The notes below the pieces were generated by a model. It was given only the letters and a program-made list of their open reading frames with translations. It ran no database searches and had not been told where the DNA came from. Both the position numbers and the translations under genes were made by a program. From an uncultured Flavobacteriales bacterium (lineage in GTDB: Bacteria > Bacteroidota > Bacteroidia > Flavobacteriales_D > Crocinitomicaceae), in assembly GCA_913054135.1 (NCBI GenBank), contig CAJXJK010000011.1, positions 104,304-168,303 of the forward strand: a stretch of DNA of 64,000 bases, read 5' to 3'. Positions within the stretch are counted from its first letter, which is position 1. The number at the start of each line of letters is the position of its first letter. Shown here piece by piece: positions 25,408 through 34,715 of this stretch.

Positions 25408-27295
25408 AATTGTTCCAAAATATCTAATAAAATTTCTTTTGAAGATGGGCATTCTTATGCTCATCTTTACTTTATGTAGAGTCCTCTTTTTAATATTCAA
25501 TGCCCAACATTTCCCAAACTATAGCTTCTTAGATTTCTTTGCCGGGATGTGGTTTGATTTAATCACAACTGTATTACTCTTTTATCCGCTATTACTATTG
25601 GAGCTTTTTCCAAATTACAACCGTAAACAAAAGTGGTTCTCATGGGCAACAAGAGTGCTGACTTTCATTCCTTACTTTTTGGGGATTCTCATTAACCTAA
25701 TTGATGTTGAGTATTTTCATCACACGGCTAGCCGATCAGGTTCAGGACTCATTACCATGTTGGGCTTCGGAAACGATTTAGGTCAACAACTGCCATCCTT
25801 TTTAACTGATTATTGGTACCTCTTCTTATTCCTCATTCTCTTTTTGACTGGAGGAATGATAATGCTCAAGAAGGTATATCAAAAAGCAGATGACAGTGCT
25901 GAACACAAATGGCCAAAGCAATCTTTGATTTATGTGATTGTGATCGGATTATTCATAATTATAGGAAGAGGTGGCTTTAGCTACAAACCAATCTCTACGG
26001 CTGATGCGGCAAAGTATACTTCACCTGAGAACATGCAATTGGTGCTGAACTCTGCCTTCAAAGTCATGAACTCTTTTGGAGCCGATCAAGTTGAAGAAAA
26101 GAACTACTTCTCTGAAGAAGAACTCACAACAATCTTCAATCCTATCCATCAATACGAATCGGCCGGAAGAATTGAAGGACAAAATGTAGTGGTCATTATT
26201 TTAGAGAGCTTCTCACCTGAGTTTATTGATGTACTAAACGGAAGTGATGATAATTATACGCCATTCTTTGATGAGTTGGCGTCTAAATCAATGTTGTTCA
26301 CCAACTGCTTTGCAAATGGTAAAAAATCAATGGATGCTGTTCCCTCAATTGCTGCTTCGATTCCTAAACTAATGGAGAGAGAATATGTGACTTCATATTA
26401 TAACGGAAATCAAATCACCTCATTACCGAAACTGCTTAAATCAAAAGGATATCAATCAGGTTTCTTTCACGGCGCAACTAACGGCTCAATGAACTTCGAC
26501 AGCTTTTCAGAGCTGGCCGAGTACGATCAATACTTTGGCAGAACTGAATACAATAATGAGAACGATTTTGATGGCACTTGGGGAATTTTTGATGAAGAGT
26601 TCATGTCGTGGTCAATTGATAGATTCTCAGAAATGAAATCTCCTTTCTTTACTACGCTATTTACTATCTCATCTCATGCTCCATACACGATTCCTGAAAA
26701 ACACAAAGACCAATTTAAAGGCGGACCAACACAAATGCATGATGCTGTAGGCTATGCCGACTATGCCCTTGAGCAGTTTTTTGAAAAGGCTAAAAAAGAA
26801 CCTTGGTACGACAATACACTCTTTGTTGTAACTGCCGATCACACGCCAGCTTCAAACGAATCTTTATACATCAATGATTACGGATTAGTGAACATACCGC
26901 TATTAATGTATCATCCAACTGACACCTTCTTTCAAGGTGAAAATGATAGAATCATTGGTCAAATTGACCTCATGCCTACCCTACTCGATTTATGTGGATA
27001 CAATGATAAATTCTTTAGTTTCGGACGCTCTGCTTTTGGAGAAGAAGAAGAAATGACCGCTTACGAAGTTGGAGGTAAACAAGTGCTTTTTGCCACTCAT
27101 GAAGGTGAAAAATATTCTATCTCAATGCAAGATGAAACGCTCATTGCAGTGTATCAAATTGACGATCATTTGCAAATGACCAACCTCTTAGATAAAGAGC
27201 CAGAGGTAACTAAAGCATTAGAGAAAAAGTTAAAAGCTTTCGTTCAAACGTATAATAACAGATTACTAAATAACAGTATGAAAGTTAATGAGTAG
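25397..27295 (+). CDS. LtaS-like membrane sulfatase/phosphoglycerol-transferase family protein
   Basis: 632 residues. About five N-terminal transmembrane helices (to about 205) precede an extracytoplasmic alkaline-phosphatase-superfamily domain. Motifs include NVVVIILESFSPEF (metal-binding Glu), GKKSMDAVPS (probable nucleophile Ser), SGFFHGAT and VVTADHTPAS (metal ligands). Family members move phosphoglycerol or phosphoethanolamine onto lipids or glycans; the Gram-negative substrate here is unknown. The start is the ATG at 25397, just after an in-frame TTG. The neighbouring lipid-kinase gene overlaps by 8 bases, consistent with a shared lipid role. Confidence 0.85.
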   Translation: MGNKIVPKYLIKFLLKMGILMLIFTLCRVLFLIFNAQHFPNYSFLDFFAGMWFDLITTVLLFYPLLLLELFPNYNRKQKWFSWATRVLTFIPYFLGILINLIDVEYFHHTASRSGSGLITMLGFGNDLGQQLPSFLTDYWYLFLFLILFLTGGMIMLKKVYQKADDSAEHKWPKQSLIYVIVIGLFIIIGRGGFSYKPISTADAAKYTSPENMQLVLNSAFKVMNSFGADQVEEKNYFSEEELTTIFNPIHQYESAGRIEGQNVVVIILESFSPEFIDVLNGSDDNYTPFFDELASKSMLFTNCFANGKKSMDAVPSIAASIPKLMEREYVTSYYNGNQITSLPKLLKSKGYQSGFFHGATNGSMNFDSFSELAEYDQYFGRTEYNNENDFDGTWGIFDEEFMSWSIDRFSEMKSPFFTTLFTISSHAPYTIPEKHKDQFKGGPTQMHDAVGYADYALEQFFEKAKKEPWYDNTLFVVTADHTPASNESLYINDYGLVNIPLLMYHPTDTFFQGENDRIIGQIDLMPTLLDLCGYNDKFFSFGRSAFGEEEEMTAYEVGGKQVLFATHEGEKYSISMQDETLIAVYQIDDHLQMTNLLDKEPEVTKALEKKLKAFVQTYNNRLLNNSMKVNE

Positions 27296-28163
27296 CCAAA
27301 AGAACATATTGTTTTTGATTAATCCAATTTCAGGAATCGGGCGCAAAAATGATTTGCCTAAACTCATTGAAACACATCTCAAAAACCATAAATACGAAAT
27401 TCGAAATACTGAATATCGCAAGCATGGTGAGGAAATTGCAGAATCAGAAAAGAATAATTTTGACGCCATCATTGCCATTGGTGGTGACGGAACTGTAAAT
27501 GAAATTGCTGGAGCCTTGGCTGGTTCCAACTGTTCGTTGGGTGTAATTCCAGCAGGTTCAGGAAATGGTTTAGCAAGACATTTGAAGATTCCATTGAACG
27601 TTAAATCAGCCATTGAGAGAATTGATGCCTTTGAACCTCAACTCTATGACACGGGTTTGGTGAACGATCTTTTCTTTGCAGGCACTTGTGGTTTTGGCTT
27701 TGATGGCTACATTGCTGAGCTCTTTGATAAATACCCGAAGCGAGGATTTTTAAGCTATGCAAAATTGATTGCAAGAGAATATAAAAAGTATGAACCGCTC
27801 TCCTATGAAATTGAAGTTAATGGCGAAACGATAAAGTCAAATGCATTGGTTTGTGCCGTGGCTAACTCTTCTCAGTTTGGTAATGGTTTTACCATCTCAC
27901 CCGATTCTAATATGCAAGACGGCCAATTTGAGTTGGTGTTAATTGAAAAGTTCCCTTTCATTGAGACCATGGCTGTTGGAACGCGTTTTTTTACACAGAG
28001 CATCAAAAATTCTAAGCATTTTAAATCAACTGATTTTAACGACAGCATTCATATCAAGGTGAACTCAACTAATAAAGTCTTTTTTCATTTAGATGGCGAA
28101 CCGCATCAAACAGGCAATGAATTCAAAATTACCATCAAGCCTAGAAATTTATCGATTATTTGA
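27288..28163 (+). CDS. Diacylglycerol kinase-type lipid kinase
   Basis: A 291-residue cytosolic or peripheral enzyme of the DAGK/sphingosine-kinase catalytic family. It has INPISGIGR at the N-terminus, GGDGTVNEI (65-73), IPAGSGNGLARHL, and a late HLDGEPH. It phosphorylates a lipid hydroxyl with ATP. Coupled translation with the LtaS-like gene (8-base overlap) suggests that it recycles diacylglycerol released by that enzyme, which is an inference by analogy with DgkB-LtaS in Firmicutes. Confidence 0.9.
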   Translation: MSSQKNILFLINPISGIGRKNDLPKLIETHLKNHKYEIRNTEYRKHGEEIAESEKNNFDAIIAIGGDGTVNEIAGALAGSNCSLGVIPAGSGNGLARHLKIPLNVKSAIERIDAFEPQLYDTGLVNDLFFAGTCGFGFDGYIAELFDKYPKRGFLSYAKLIAREYKKYEPLSYEIEVNGETIKSNALVCAVANSSQFGNGFTISPDSNMQDGQFELVLIEKFPFIETMAVGTRFFTQSIKNSKHFKSTDFNDSIHIKVNSTNKVFFHLDGEPHQTGNEFKITIKPRNLSII

Positions 28164-28190
28164 TTGGCTTTGAGACTATTGTTTAAAGTT

Positions 28191-28652
28191 TTATTCTCGA
28201 ACAAAATAGCTATTGAACTCTTCACAATCAGTGTCTGGAAAAGGGAAATCTTCTCTAATGAATAAGGAGTCCTGACTCACAAATCCCCAAAACGCATTCT
28301 CATATTCATTATCGAGATAAATTGTAAACCCAAAAGGATAACTCGAATTTTGTGAGGGATTTGAGTCAAAAGAATGTAAAACAACTCGGTAACTATTAAC
28401 CTCTTGCTCATTTTCGTAAAAAGCAACTTTCCCTTTTTCAAAAAATTCAATTGAATAATTGGCATTTTCAGTCTCTGGAGTTAAAGTATTCTCAAAAGTA
28501 GGCGGATTACACGTTTCATACGTTTCAATGGTATGAGTCCAATTCCATTTTCCAATCAGAATTTCTGAATCGCCTTTTAATTTGTCTTTTTTGCAAGAAA
28601 ACAAAAGAAGAACTAGAAATATTAAAGGTAGTGACTCGCTAGTTTTATTCAT
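28191..28652 (-). CDS. Small lipocalin-like lipoprotein
   Basis: 153 residues. The signal LPLIFLVLLLFSCKK gives a lipoprotein with Lys after the Cys. The pattern LIGKWNWTHTIETYE followed by alternating beta strands (YSIEFFEKGKVAFYENEQ) resembles the lipocalin-like domains common in Bacteroidota. The start overlaps the stop of the truncated T9SS gene by 4 bases. Function unknown. Confidence 0.6.
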   Translation of the reverse strand: MNKTSESLPLIFLVLLLFSCKKDKLKGDSEILIGKWNWTHTIETYETCNPPTFENTLTPETENANYSIEFFEKGKVAFYENEQEVNSYRVVLHSFDSNPSQNSSYPFGFTIYLDNEYENAFWGFVSQDSLFIREDFPFPDTDCEEFNSYFVRE

Positions 28653-29246
28653 TGCTTTAGTAGTTTAATTGTCTCGCACTTATTCCGAGAACTAAATTTA
28701 AAAAAGTAAACTCCGGCACCAAATTTCTCCAAATCTATTACAAATTTAGAAGATCGGACTATACCTGATTTGACAATTTCACCGTTCAAAGTGGCTATAT
28801 TCCATTTACCACCAATTTCTTCTTCACCTACTTCAAAAACGAATTTGCTCTGTGAGGGGTTGGGCCAAACCTCAATATCACTCTTGTTATTCACTAATTG
28901 TGTTTCATTAACTACCTTCTCAAAATCATTTTTTTCGCTTATATTTGGATCTGCCAATTTGAAACTACCTCCAGATGGATAGATTTCATAAAACATGATT
29001 GGCAGGGTAGCATCCCCTGTCAATACAGAAGGGAAATTCAGCTCTAATTTCTCGAATAAACCTGTGGTACCTATGGTACCAACAATTGGATCACCAGTAA
29101 GTGCATTATACCAATTGATGTTATACGTTTTGAAGCTCCCCATATTTGATAACTCTAAATTGAGATATGAAATATCGTCAAAGCCGTAGTCCTCCCAGCT
29201 GCGCAGTAGTTGCACTGCTGCGCCATCATTATATCCACAAGGTAAG
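28649..29246 (-). pseudogene. Truncated T9SS-secreted protein (C-terminal remnant)
   Basis: The frame has no plausible start: the longest version begins with a GTG inside the left REP hairpin, and the frame stays open back to a TAA immediately beside the RAYT stop. No signal peptide is present. About 70 residues of unassigned sequence are followed by a type IX sorting domain (DIEVWPNPSQSKFVFEV ... GAGVYFFKFSSRNKCETIKLLK). I infer that insertion of the RAYT unit removed the 5' part; no N-terminal portion is recognisable on the other side of the transposase. Confidence 0.65.
29198..29223. repeat. REP-like hairpin, left copy
   Basis: 26 bases with 9-bp arms GCGCAGTAG / CTGCTGCGC (one wobble) and a 5-nt loop. 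It is the inverted copy, 25 of 26 identical, of 29852-29877. It lies 24 bases beyond the RAYT stop. Confidence 0.88.
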
Positions 29247-29819
29247 TCATTTTATTGTTTGCTGAATTGGTGGCAAACAAAACACATCTTCTAAAACACC
29301 TTTCCCATCAATATAATTTGAAGCAGAAGAAAACAACCAATGCTCAGGCTTTAAAACAAACTTCTCTTCTAATGGATTATTATGAATGTAATGAATCTTA
29401 TCCCAAACGAACTTTTCAGAATACAATTCAATGGCGTGATTCCCACTTTTCCAAAATTTTATATTTTGACCCTCCTTTAGTTCAGCGTTTTCTTTCAGGA
29501 GTTTCAAAATCCATTCTCTTCGGCTTTCGGGCTCATTTTGTATCTGAAAAACAACTTGTTTTACAATATGTCTCTTTAAATCGCGAATTACATCTTTCAA
29601 TTCAAAGGGCTCATTGCAGTTTACGACTAAATGAACATGATTCGTCATCACACAGTAAGCATAAACATTTAACCCCTTGTTTTTAATACAATAGGTCAAG
29701 GCATCCAAAACAGCCTTCTTATGATTCTTTCTTGTAAAAACATCAATCCAATCTACGACCGTTAGGGTTAAATAGTAAGACGAATTTTTCTTAATTGTTT
29801 GTTTTTGACCTGTTAACAT
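29247..29819 (-). CDS. REP-associated tyrosine transposase (RAYT, Y1/IS200-like)
   Basis: About 190 residues from the ATG at 29819. The longer frame begins inside the right REP with an implausible hydrophobic leader. The Y1 HUH motif is VMTNHVHLVV, and SYYLTLTVVDWIDVF opens the fold. The catalytic Tyr is probably in the IELYSEKFVWDKIHYIHNNP segment, the usual RAYT signature. It acts on single-stranded REP hairpins; here inverted REP copies flank it at 29198-29223 and 29852-29877. It appears intact. The opposite-strand frames across it are shadows. Confidence 0.88.
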   Translation of the reverse strand: MLTGQKQTIKKNSSYYLTLTVVDWIDVFTRKNHKKAVLDALTYCIKNKGLNVYAYCVMTNHVHLVVNCNEPFELKDVIRDLKRHIVKQVVFQIQNEPESRREWILKLLKENAELKEGQNIKFWKSGNHAIELYSEKFVWDKIHYIHNNPLEEKFVLKPEHWLFSSASNYIDGKGVLEDVFCLPPIQQTIK

Positions 29820-29851
29820 TAAAATAAATGTAATGAAAAAGAATAGACTTA

Positions 29852-29877
29852 GCGCAGCAGTACAACTACTGCGCAGC
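29852..29877. repeat. REP-like hairpin, right copy
   Basis: 26 bases; arms GCGCAGCAG / CTACTGCGC with loop TACAA. It is the inverted copy of the left REP and sits 32 bases upstream of the RAYT start. Confidence 0.88.
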
Positions 29878-30009
29878 ATTTCTGCATCAACCTTGTCTAC
29901 AAACGAAAGGAGAGATACACCTACTATAAGCGACTACGAGTTACAAATAATTGAACTCATTCTGTCGGTCACAAATTTAAGTTCACTGAATAATTACTAA
30001 ATTCAAACT

Positions 30010-30405
30010 ATGATGTTAGCCATCTTTTATATCATCCTCTTCTATTTGGGCGGAGCCTTGAACATTTTGTTCTCAGTGCTGGCATGGCGTTTGAAGAATC
30101 AAGTTTTCTTTATTTTGACTTGTGTTCTTACTGGGCTCTTGCTTATTTACATGGGAGTTAACTTCATTGAGATAATGGATGCTGCCAGATTCACTCCAGT
30201 CTTCTTTTTTCTTAATCTCCTATTTATTGGCCTACCGGTATTCTTTGTGATTAAGTATTTCCAAGATCAAAAAAAGGTGGGGCAAGCATCTGATGGTTTA
30301 GATGGCGCATACCAAGGAGGCGAAGTTACTGAAGAGTATCTTGACGAAGTGATTAATTCTCCTGATGAAGAAATAGACTTTAGCGAAGGAGTTGATTTAC
30401 GTTAA
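30010..30405 (+). CDS. Hypothetical membrane protein
   Basis: 131 residues with three transmembrane helices (about 3-24, 30-50, 63-83) and an acidic cytosolic tail (about 85-131, rich in Asp/Glu). Two adjacent ATGs are possible starts. It converges on lgt with a one-base gap and no visible terminator between them. No family recognised. Confidence 0.55.
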   Translation: MMLAIFYIILFYLGGALNILFSVLAWRLKNQVFFILTCVLTGLLLIYMGVNFIEIMDAARFTPVFFFLNLLFIGLPVFFVIKYFQDQKKVGQASDGLDGAYQGGEVTEEYLDEVINSPDEEIDFSEGVDLR

Positions 30406-30406
30406 G

Positions 30407-31339
30407 CTAGTGAGCCTTGCCAACCTTAAATTCTTTGAACTTTCTGAATACCAAAAACAATCCGATACAAACTAAAGGAATGCTTAAGTATTGACCCATG
30501 TTCAAACCTTCTGTGTTTTGCATAAGGCCGTCAACACCTCTCTCGGTGAAAACTTCGGTTTGATTTTCTTTGATGAACTCAATGAAGAATCTGGCTCCAA
30601 ATAATAGAATAAAGAATACTCCTAATAAGAATCCTCTAATCTTAAAGGCATTGGTTCTCCAGTATAACCACATCAAAACTCCAAAAATCACCAAGTAGCA
30701 AAGTCCTTCATAAAGCTGAGCCGGATGTCTATTTGGAACCTGATTTAACAAGTAAGCAAAATTAGGATCAGAAGCAATTTTATCATAAGCTTCTCCCGGA
30801 TATGATGCATTCGTTTGATTCATGGCAAACTGCTCAGGAATATCGTGTCTCAAGAACTTGAATCCTGTATCATTACCAGTAACCTTACCAACTATTTCGT
30901 GGTTAAACAAATTTCCAATTCTTATTAAAAAGGCAGCCAATGCGGTCGGAACAACAAATCGATCGAGCAGCCAAACAAAATTGATTTCAGTGTATTTTCT
31001 CGCCAATAGTAAAGAGGCTATAATAATCCCCAATGCACCACCATGACTAGCAAGTCCACCTTCCCAAATCTTAAATATCGCAATAGGATTTGCCAAGTAA
31101 TCACTTAGATCGTAGAATATAATATGCCCTAAACGTGCACCAATGATTCCGCCCAGTAAAACATAAATGAATGATTTATCTAATAATTCTTCAGGCATTT
31201 TCTCAGAAGCATACATCTTCTTAAGAATCTGATATCCTACAATGAAGCCTAAAGCCCACATGATTCCATACCAAGCTGGCAACTTCCATGTTGGCACTAC
31301 TCTAGGTTCAAAATTCCAAACTACTTCTAATAAATCCAC
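30407..31339 (-). CDS. lgt: Prolipoprotein diacylglyceryl transferase
   Basis: A 310-residue inner-membrane enzyme that moves diacylglycerol from phosphatidylglycerol to the lipobox Cys. It has the family motifs YGIMWALGF, GARLGHIIFYD, GGLASHGGALG, RIGNLFNHEIVG and RHPAQLYEG. Seven helices fit the known topology. There is an insertion around 165-195 (TGFKFLRHDIPEQ ...) typical of Bacteroidota Lgt. It is divergent from serC. Confidence 0.95.
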   Translation of the reverse strand: MDLLEVVWNFEPRVVPTWKLPAWYGIMWALGFIVGYQILKKMYASEKMPEELLDKSFIYVLLGGIIGARLGHIIFYDLSDYLANPIAIFKIWEGGLASHGGALGIIIASLLLARKYTEINFVWLLDRFVVPTALAAFLIRIGNLFNHEIVGKVTGNDTGFKFLRHDIPEQFAMNQTNASYPGEAYDKIASDPNFAYLLNQVPNRHPAQLYEGLCYLVIFGVLMWLYWRTNAFKIRGFLLGVFFILLFGARFFIEFIKENQTEVFTERGVDGLMQNTEGLNMGQYLSIPLVCIGLFLVFRKFKEFKVGKAH

Positions 31340-31480
31340 TTGCTAATTTTAAGACAAAATTAATGAAATCCACAGAAGATTTTAAATTGTTGAAAAAGAA
31401 GTAAACTTTAAGTCAGATTAATATGGTGTATCTATAAAAATAATCTTCCTTTGTACTAGTAATTTACTTTAATCTTAAAT

Positions 31481-32554
31481 ATGTCTAAGAAGCATAATTT
31501 CGGAGCTGGACCGTGTATCTTACCTCAAGAAGTATTTCAGCAAGCTGCTGCCGCAGTTTTAGATTTCAACGGCCTTTCAATATTAGAAGTTTCTCACAGA
31601 AGTCCTGACTTTGTTGCAGTGATGGATGAAGCTAGAGCTTCAGTAAAAAAAGCTTTAAATGTTCCTGACGGATACACAGTATTGTATCTTCAAGGTGGAG
31701 CAAGTCTTGCCTTTTTAATATCTGCCATGAACATGTCAGGTAAAAACAAAAAAGCAGGATACGTGAATACCGGAGCTTGGGCTACTAAAGCTATAAAAGA
31801 AGGAAAAAATGCAGGCCTAGATGTTGATGTAATTGGATCTTCTGAAGACAAAAACTTTAATTACATTCCTAAAGGATATTCAATAGGATCTGATTTAGAC
31901 TTTCTTCATTTGACTTCAAACAACACTATTTTTGGTACCCAGATGAAGGATTTTCCATCAACTGATGTTCCTTTAGTGTGTGATATGTCCTCTGATATTT
32001 TCTCAAGACAAATTAATGTTGCCGATTTTGATATTATTTATGCCGGAGCCCAAAAGAATTTAGGTCCTGCAGGTGCCACACTTTTTATTGTTAAAGAATC
32101 AATATTAGGCAATTCAACTCACCCAAACATTCCAACTTATCTTGATTTAAATACGCATTTCAAGAAAGATTCAATGTTCAACACGCCTCCAGTATTCCCA
32201 GTTTATACAGCAATGTTAAACTTGAGACATATGTTAGCAAATGGCGGAGTTGCAGAAATGGAAAAGAGAAGTCAAGCAAAAGCTGATTTATTATACAATG
32301 AAATTGATCACAATGCACTTTTTGCAGGTACCACTGCAATTGAAGACAGATCAAACATGAACGTGACATTCACATTAACGGTTGATTCCTTAGTAGATGA
32401 ATTCAATGAAGCATGGAATGCCGCAGGTATTGTAGGATTAAAAGGACACAGAAGTGTTGGTGGATTCAGAGCATCAATGTATAATGCGCTTGAAATTGAA
32501 AGCGTGAAAGTATTAACTGATTTAATGAGCGATTTCGCTCAACGTAAAGGATAA
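31481..32554 (+). CDS. serC: 3-phosphoserine/phosphohydroxythreonine transaminase
   Basis: A 357-residue PLP enzyme making 3-phosphoserine from 3-phosphohydroxypyruvate. It has HNFGAGPCILP, ILEVSHRSPDF, LYLQGGASLAF, the PLP-lysine segment YAGAQKNLGPAG, and the C-terminal GHRSVGGFRASMYNA. It is the first gene of serC-serA-rpe, with two bases to serA. A TTCCTTTG about 28 bases upstream is a near match to the -7 element. Confidence 0.95.
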   Translation: MSKKHNFGAGPCILPQEVFQQAAAAVLDFNGLSILEVSHRSPDFVAVMDEARASVKKALNVPDGYTVLYLQGGASLAFLISAMNMSGKNKKAGYVNTGAWATKAIKEGKNAGLDVDVIGSSEDKNFNYIPKGYSIGSDLDFLHLTSNNTIFGTQMKDFPSTDVPLVCDMSSDIFSRQINVADFDIIYAGAQKNLGPAGATLFIVKESILGNSTHPNIPTYLDLNTHFKKDSMFNTPPVFPVYTAMLNLRHMLANGGVAEMEKRSQAKADLLYNEIDHNALFAGTTAIEDRSNMNVTFTLTVDSLVDEFNEAWNAAGIVGLKGHRSVGGFRASMYNALEIESVKVLTDLMSDFAQRKG

Positions 32555-32556
32555 AA

Positions 32557-33513
32557 ATGAAGATTTTAGCAAATGACGGAATCTCTCCTGAAGGAGTAGC
32601 AGCTTTAGAAGCTGGTGGATTTGAAGTTTCAACTACAAACGTTCCTCAAGACCAATTAATTGATGCCATTAATAACGAAGGTTATGTTGGTGTGTTAGTG
32701 AGAAGTGCAACAACAGTAAGAGCTGAAGTTGTAGATTCTTGCCCAGGTTTAAAGTTAATTGGACGTGGTGGTGTTGGTATGGATAACATTGATGTTGACT
32801 ATGCAAGAGGTAAAGGATTACATGTAATCAATACTCCTGCTGCATCTTCTCAATCTGTTGCCGAATTAGTGATGGGTTCATTATTCACATTATCAAGAAC
32901 AACTTTTGATTCTTATAAGCAAATGCCTGCTTCTGGTTCAGCTGATTTCAAAGTATTGAAAAAGAAATATGCAAAAGGACAAGAGCTAAGAGGTAAAACT
33001 TTAGGTATCGTAGGATTCGGACGAATTGGACAATCTTTAGCTTCTTATGCTTTAGGTGCCGGAATGAATGTAAAAGCAGTTGACTTATTTGTTGACAATG
33101 CTGACATCAAAGTTCCTGTTGGTGGTCAAGAAGTGAATGTTTCAATTAAGCCAGCAAAAGGTTTAGGAGAAATCATTTCTGATTTAGATTACATCTCTTT
33201 ACATGTTCCTAAACAAGCAGATGGTTCAGCTGTAATAGGATCATCTGAATTTTCTCAAATGAAAGATGGAGTTGTTTTAGCAAATGCTGCCAGAGGTGGA
33301 GTAATTGATGAAGATGCATTAATCGCAGCTTTAGACTCTGGTAAAGTTAGAGCAGCAGCTCTTGACGTTTTTGAAAACGAACCTACACCAAGAGAAGACT
33401 TATTAAAACACGATAAAATTGCGAGTACTCCACATATCGGAGCCGCTACGACTGAAGCTCAAACAAGAATAGGTTTAGAGTTAGCTAGTCAAATCATTAA
33501 CTTATTAAAATAA
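32557..33513 (+). CDS. serA: D-3-phosphoglycerate dehydrogenase
   Basis: A 318-residue NAD-dependent dehydrogenase for the first step of serine synthesis. It has GRGGVGMDNIDVDYA, the Rossmann motif GKTLGIVGFGRIGQSLA, NAARGGVIDEDAL, and HIGAATTEAQTRI with the catalytic His. It is the short form, without the C-terminal ASB/ACT domains, so serine feedback as in E. coli is not expected. It is co-transcribed with serC and rpe. Confidence 0.92.
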   Translation: MKILANDGISPEGVAALEAGGFEVSTTNVPQDQLIDAINNEGYVGVLVRSATTVRAEVVDSCPGLKLIGRGGVGMDNIDVDYARGKGLHVINTPAASSQSVAELVMGSLFTLSRTTFDSYKQMPASGSADFKVLKKKYAKGQELRGKTLGIVGFGRIGQSLASYALGAGMNVKAVDLFVDNADIKVPVGGQEVNVSIKPAKGLGEIISDLDYISLHVPKQADGSAVIGSSEFSQMKDGVVLANAARGGVIDEDALIAALDSGKVRAAALDVFENEPTPREDLLKHDKIASTPHIGAATTEAQTRIGLELASQIINLLK

Positions 33514-33518
33514 AACAC

Positions 33519-34166
33519 ATGCCAATCATCTCCCCTTCTTTACTTGCATCTGACTTTGCAAATTTGCAGTCAGAAGTTGAAATGATAAACAATTCAAATG
33601 CTGATTGGTTTCACGTAGACGTGATGGACGGATCATTTGTTCCTAACATTTCGTTCGGATTACCTTCAGTGAAGGCAGTATCAAAGCACGCTAAAAAACC
33701 TTTAGATGTTCACTTAATGATTGTGAACCCTGATCAATACATTCAAGCTTTTGCTGATGCCGGAGCTGAATATTTGACAGTACATTATGAAGCTTGCAAT
33801 CACTTGCACAGAACTATTCAGGCAATCAAAGATGCAGGGATGAAGGCCGGAGTTGCTTTAAACCCGCACACACCTGTTTCTGCTTTGTCTGAAATCATTT
33901 CAGAATTAGACTTGGTTTTGATCATGTCAGTGAATCCTGGTTTTGGAGGACAAACGTTCATTAAAGCGGCCATTGAAAAAGTTGCTGCACTTAAAAAACT
34001 GATCACAGAAAAAGGAGCTTCAACCCTAATTGAAGTTGATGGTGGCGTGAACACTCAAACTGGGGCACAACTTATTGCTGCTGGTGCTGACGCTTTGGTT
34101 GCAGGTAGCTTCGTATTCAAATCTGACAATCCTAAGTCAACTATTGACGACTTAAAAGCGCTCTAG
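33519..34166 (+). CDS. rpe: Ribulose-phosphate 3-epimerase
   Basis: A 215-residue TIM barrel interconverting ribulose-5-P and xylulose-5-P. It has SLLASDFANL, WFHVDVMDGSFVPNISFG (metal His and catalytic Asp), LDVHLMI, MSVNPGFGGQTFI and IEVDGGVNTQT. It lies 5 bases after serA, so it is a third gene of the serine operon, an arrangement that is not functionally obvious. Confidence 0.95.
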   Translation: MPIISPSLLASDFANLQSEVEMINNSNADWFHVDVMDGSFVPNISFGLPSVKAVSKHAKKPLDVHLMIVNPDQYIQAFADAGAEYLTVHYEACNHLHRTIQAIKDAGMKAGVALNPHTPVSALSEIISELDLVLIMSVNPGFGGQTFIKAAIEKVAALKKLITEKGASTLIEVDGGVNTQTGAQLIAAGADALVAGSFVFKSDNPKSTIDDLKAL

Positions 34167-34216
34167 GCATGTGCAAAGAAGCTCAACAAAGAAGGAATAA
34201 AATTCACCATTGATAA

Positions 34217-34588
34217 ATGAGATTAAATACTTCTTGCCCTAATTGCGACAAATCCATTTCTACCATTAGTTATGTAAAAACTAAATCTGAGTTCGTTAAG
34301 AAGACAGGAGAAGAAATTGAAATGTTTTGTGAGAAATGTAAAACCAAATCAATGGTTTCAACCACTTCATTGCATGCCGTAAGAAGTGCTGCAATGAACA
34401 TCACAATAGTACTCTTAGTGCTCGTTGTGATTGGCCTTTCATTCTTCATGATAAAATTTACACTAGCTGTTGAAAGTGAATATAACGTTCCTTATGCAGC
34501 TCTAGCAATGCCAGTTCTTGGTTCAATCGGTTTAATTTGGTTCATGATTGCTGACCGAAAAAAAATCAACGCTTTCAATGAAAACTAG
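34217..34588 (+). CDS. Zinc-ribbon membrane protein, function unknown
   Basis: 123 residues. An N-terminal zinc ribbon (CPNC at 7-10, CEKC at 38-41) is followed by two transmembrane helices (about 60-80 and 92-110). It lies 50 bases after rpe and may be read through from it. No specific family is recognised. Confidence 0.6.
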   Translation: MRLNTSCPNCDKSISTISYVKTKSEFVKKTGEEIEMFCEKCKTKSMVSTTSLHAVRSAAMNITIVLLVLVVIGLSFFMIKFTLAVESEYNVPYAALAMPVLGSIGLIWFMIADRKKINAFNEN

Positions 34589-34715
34589 GGGGTAGAATTC
34601 TCAAAAGTTAATTTTCTCCTATCAAAAACTTATAGACTTGTTAATGGCCTGTTAAAGAGCTGTTAAACAAAATTATTTGCTTTGAGGCCATCTGAATCAT
34701 TCGGTAATTGCGGCC

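Noticed and set aside
29255..29686. 143-residue plus-strand frame
   Set aside because: It is the antisense shadow of the RAYT transposase, which has clear HUH motifs on the minus strand.
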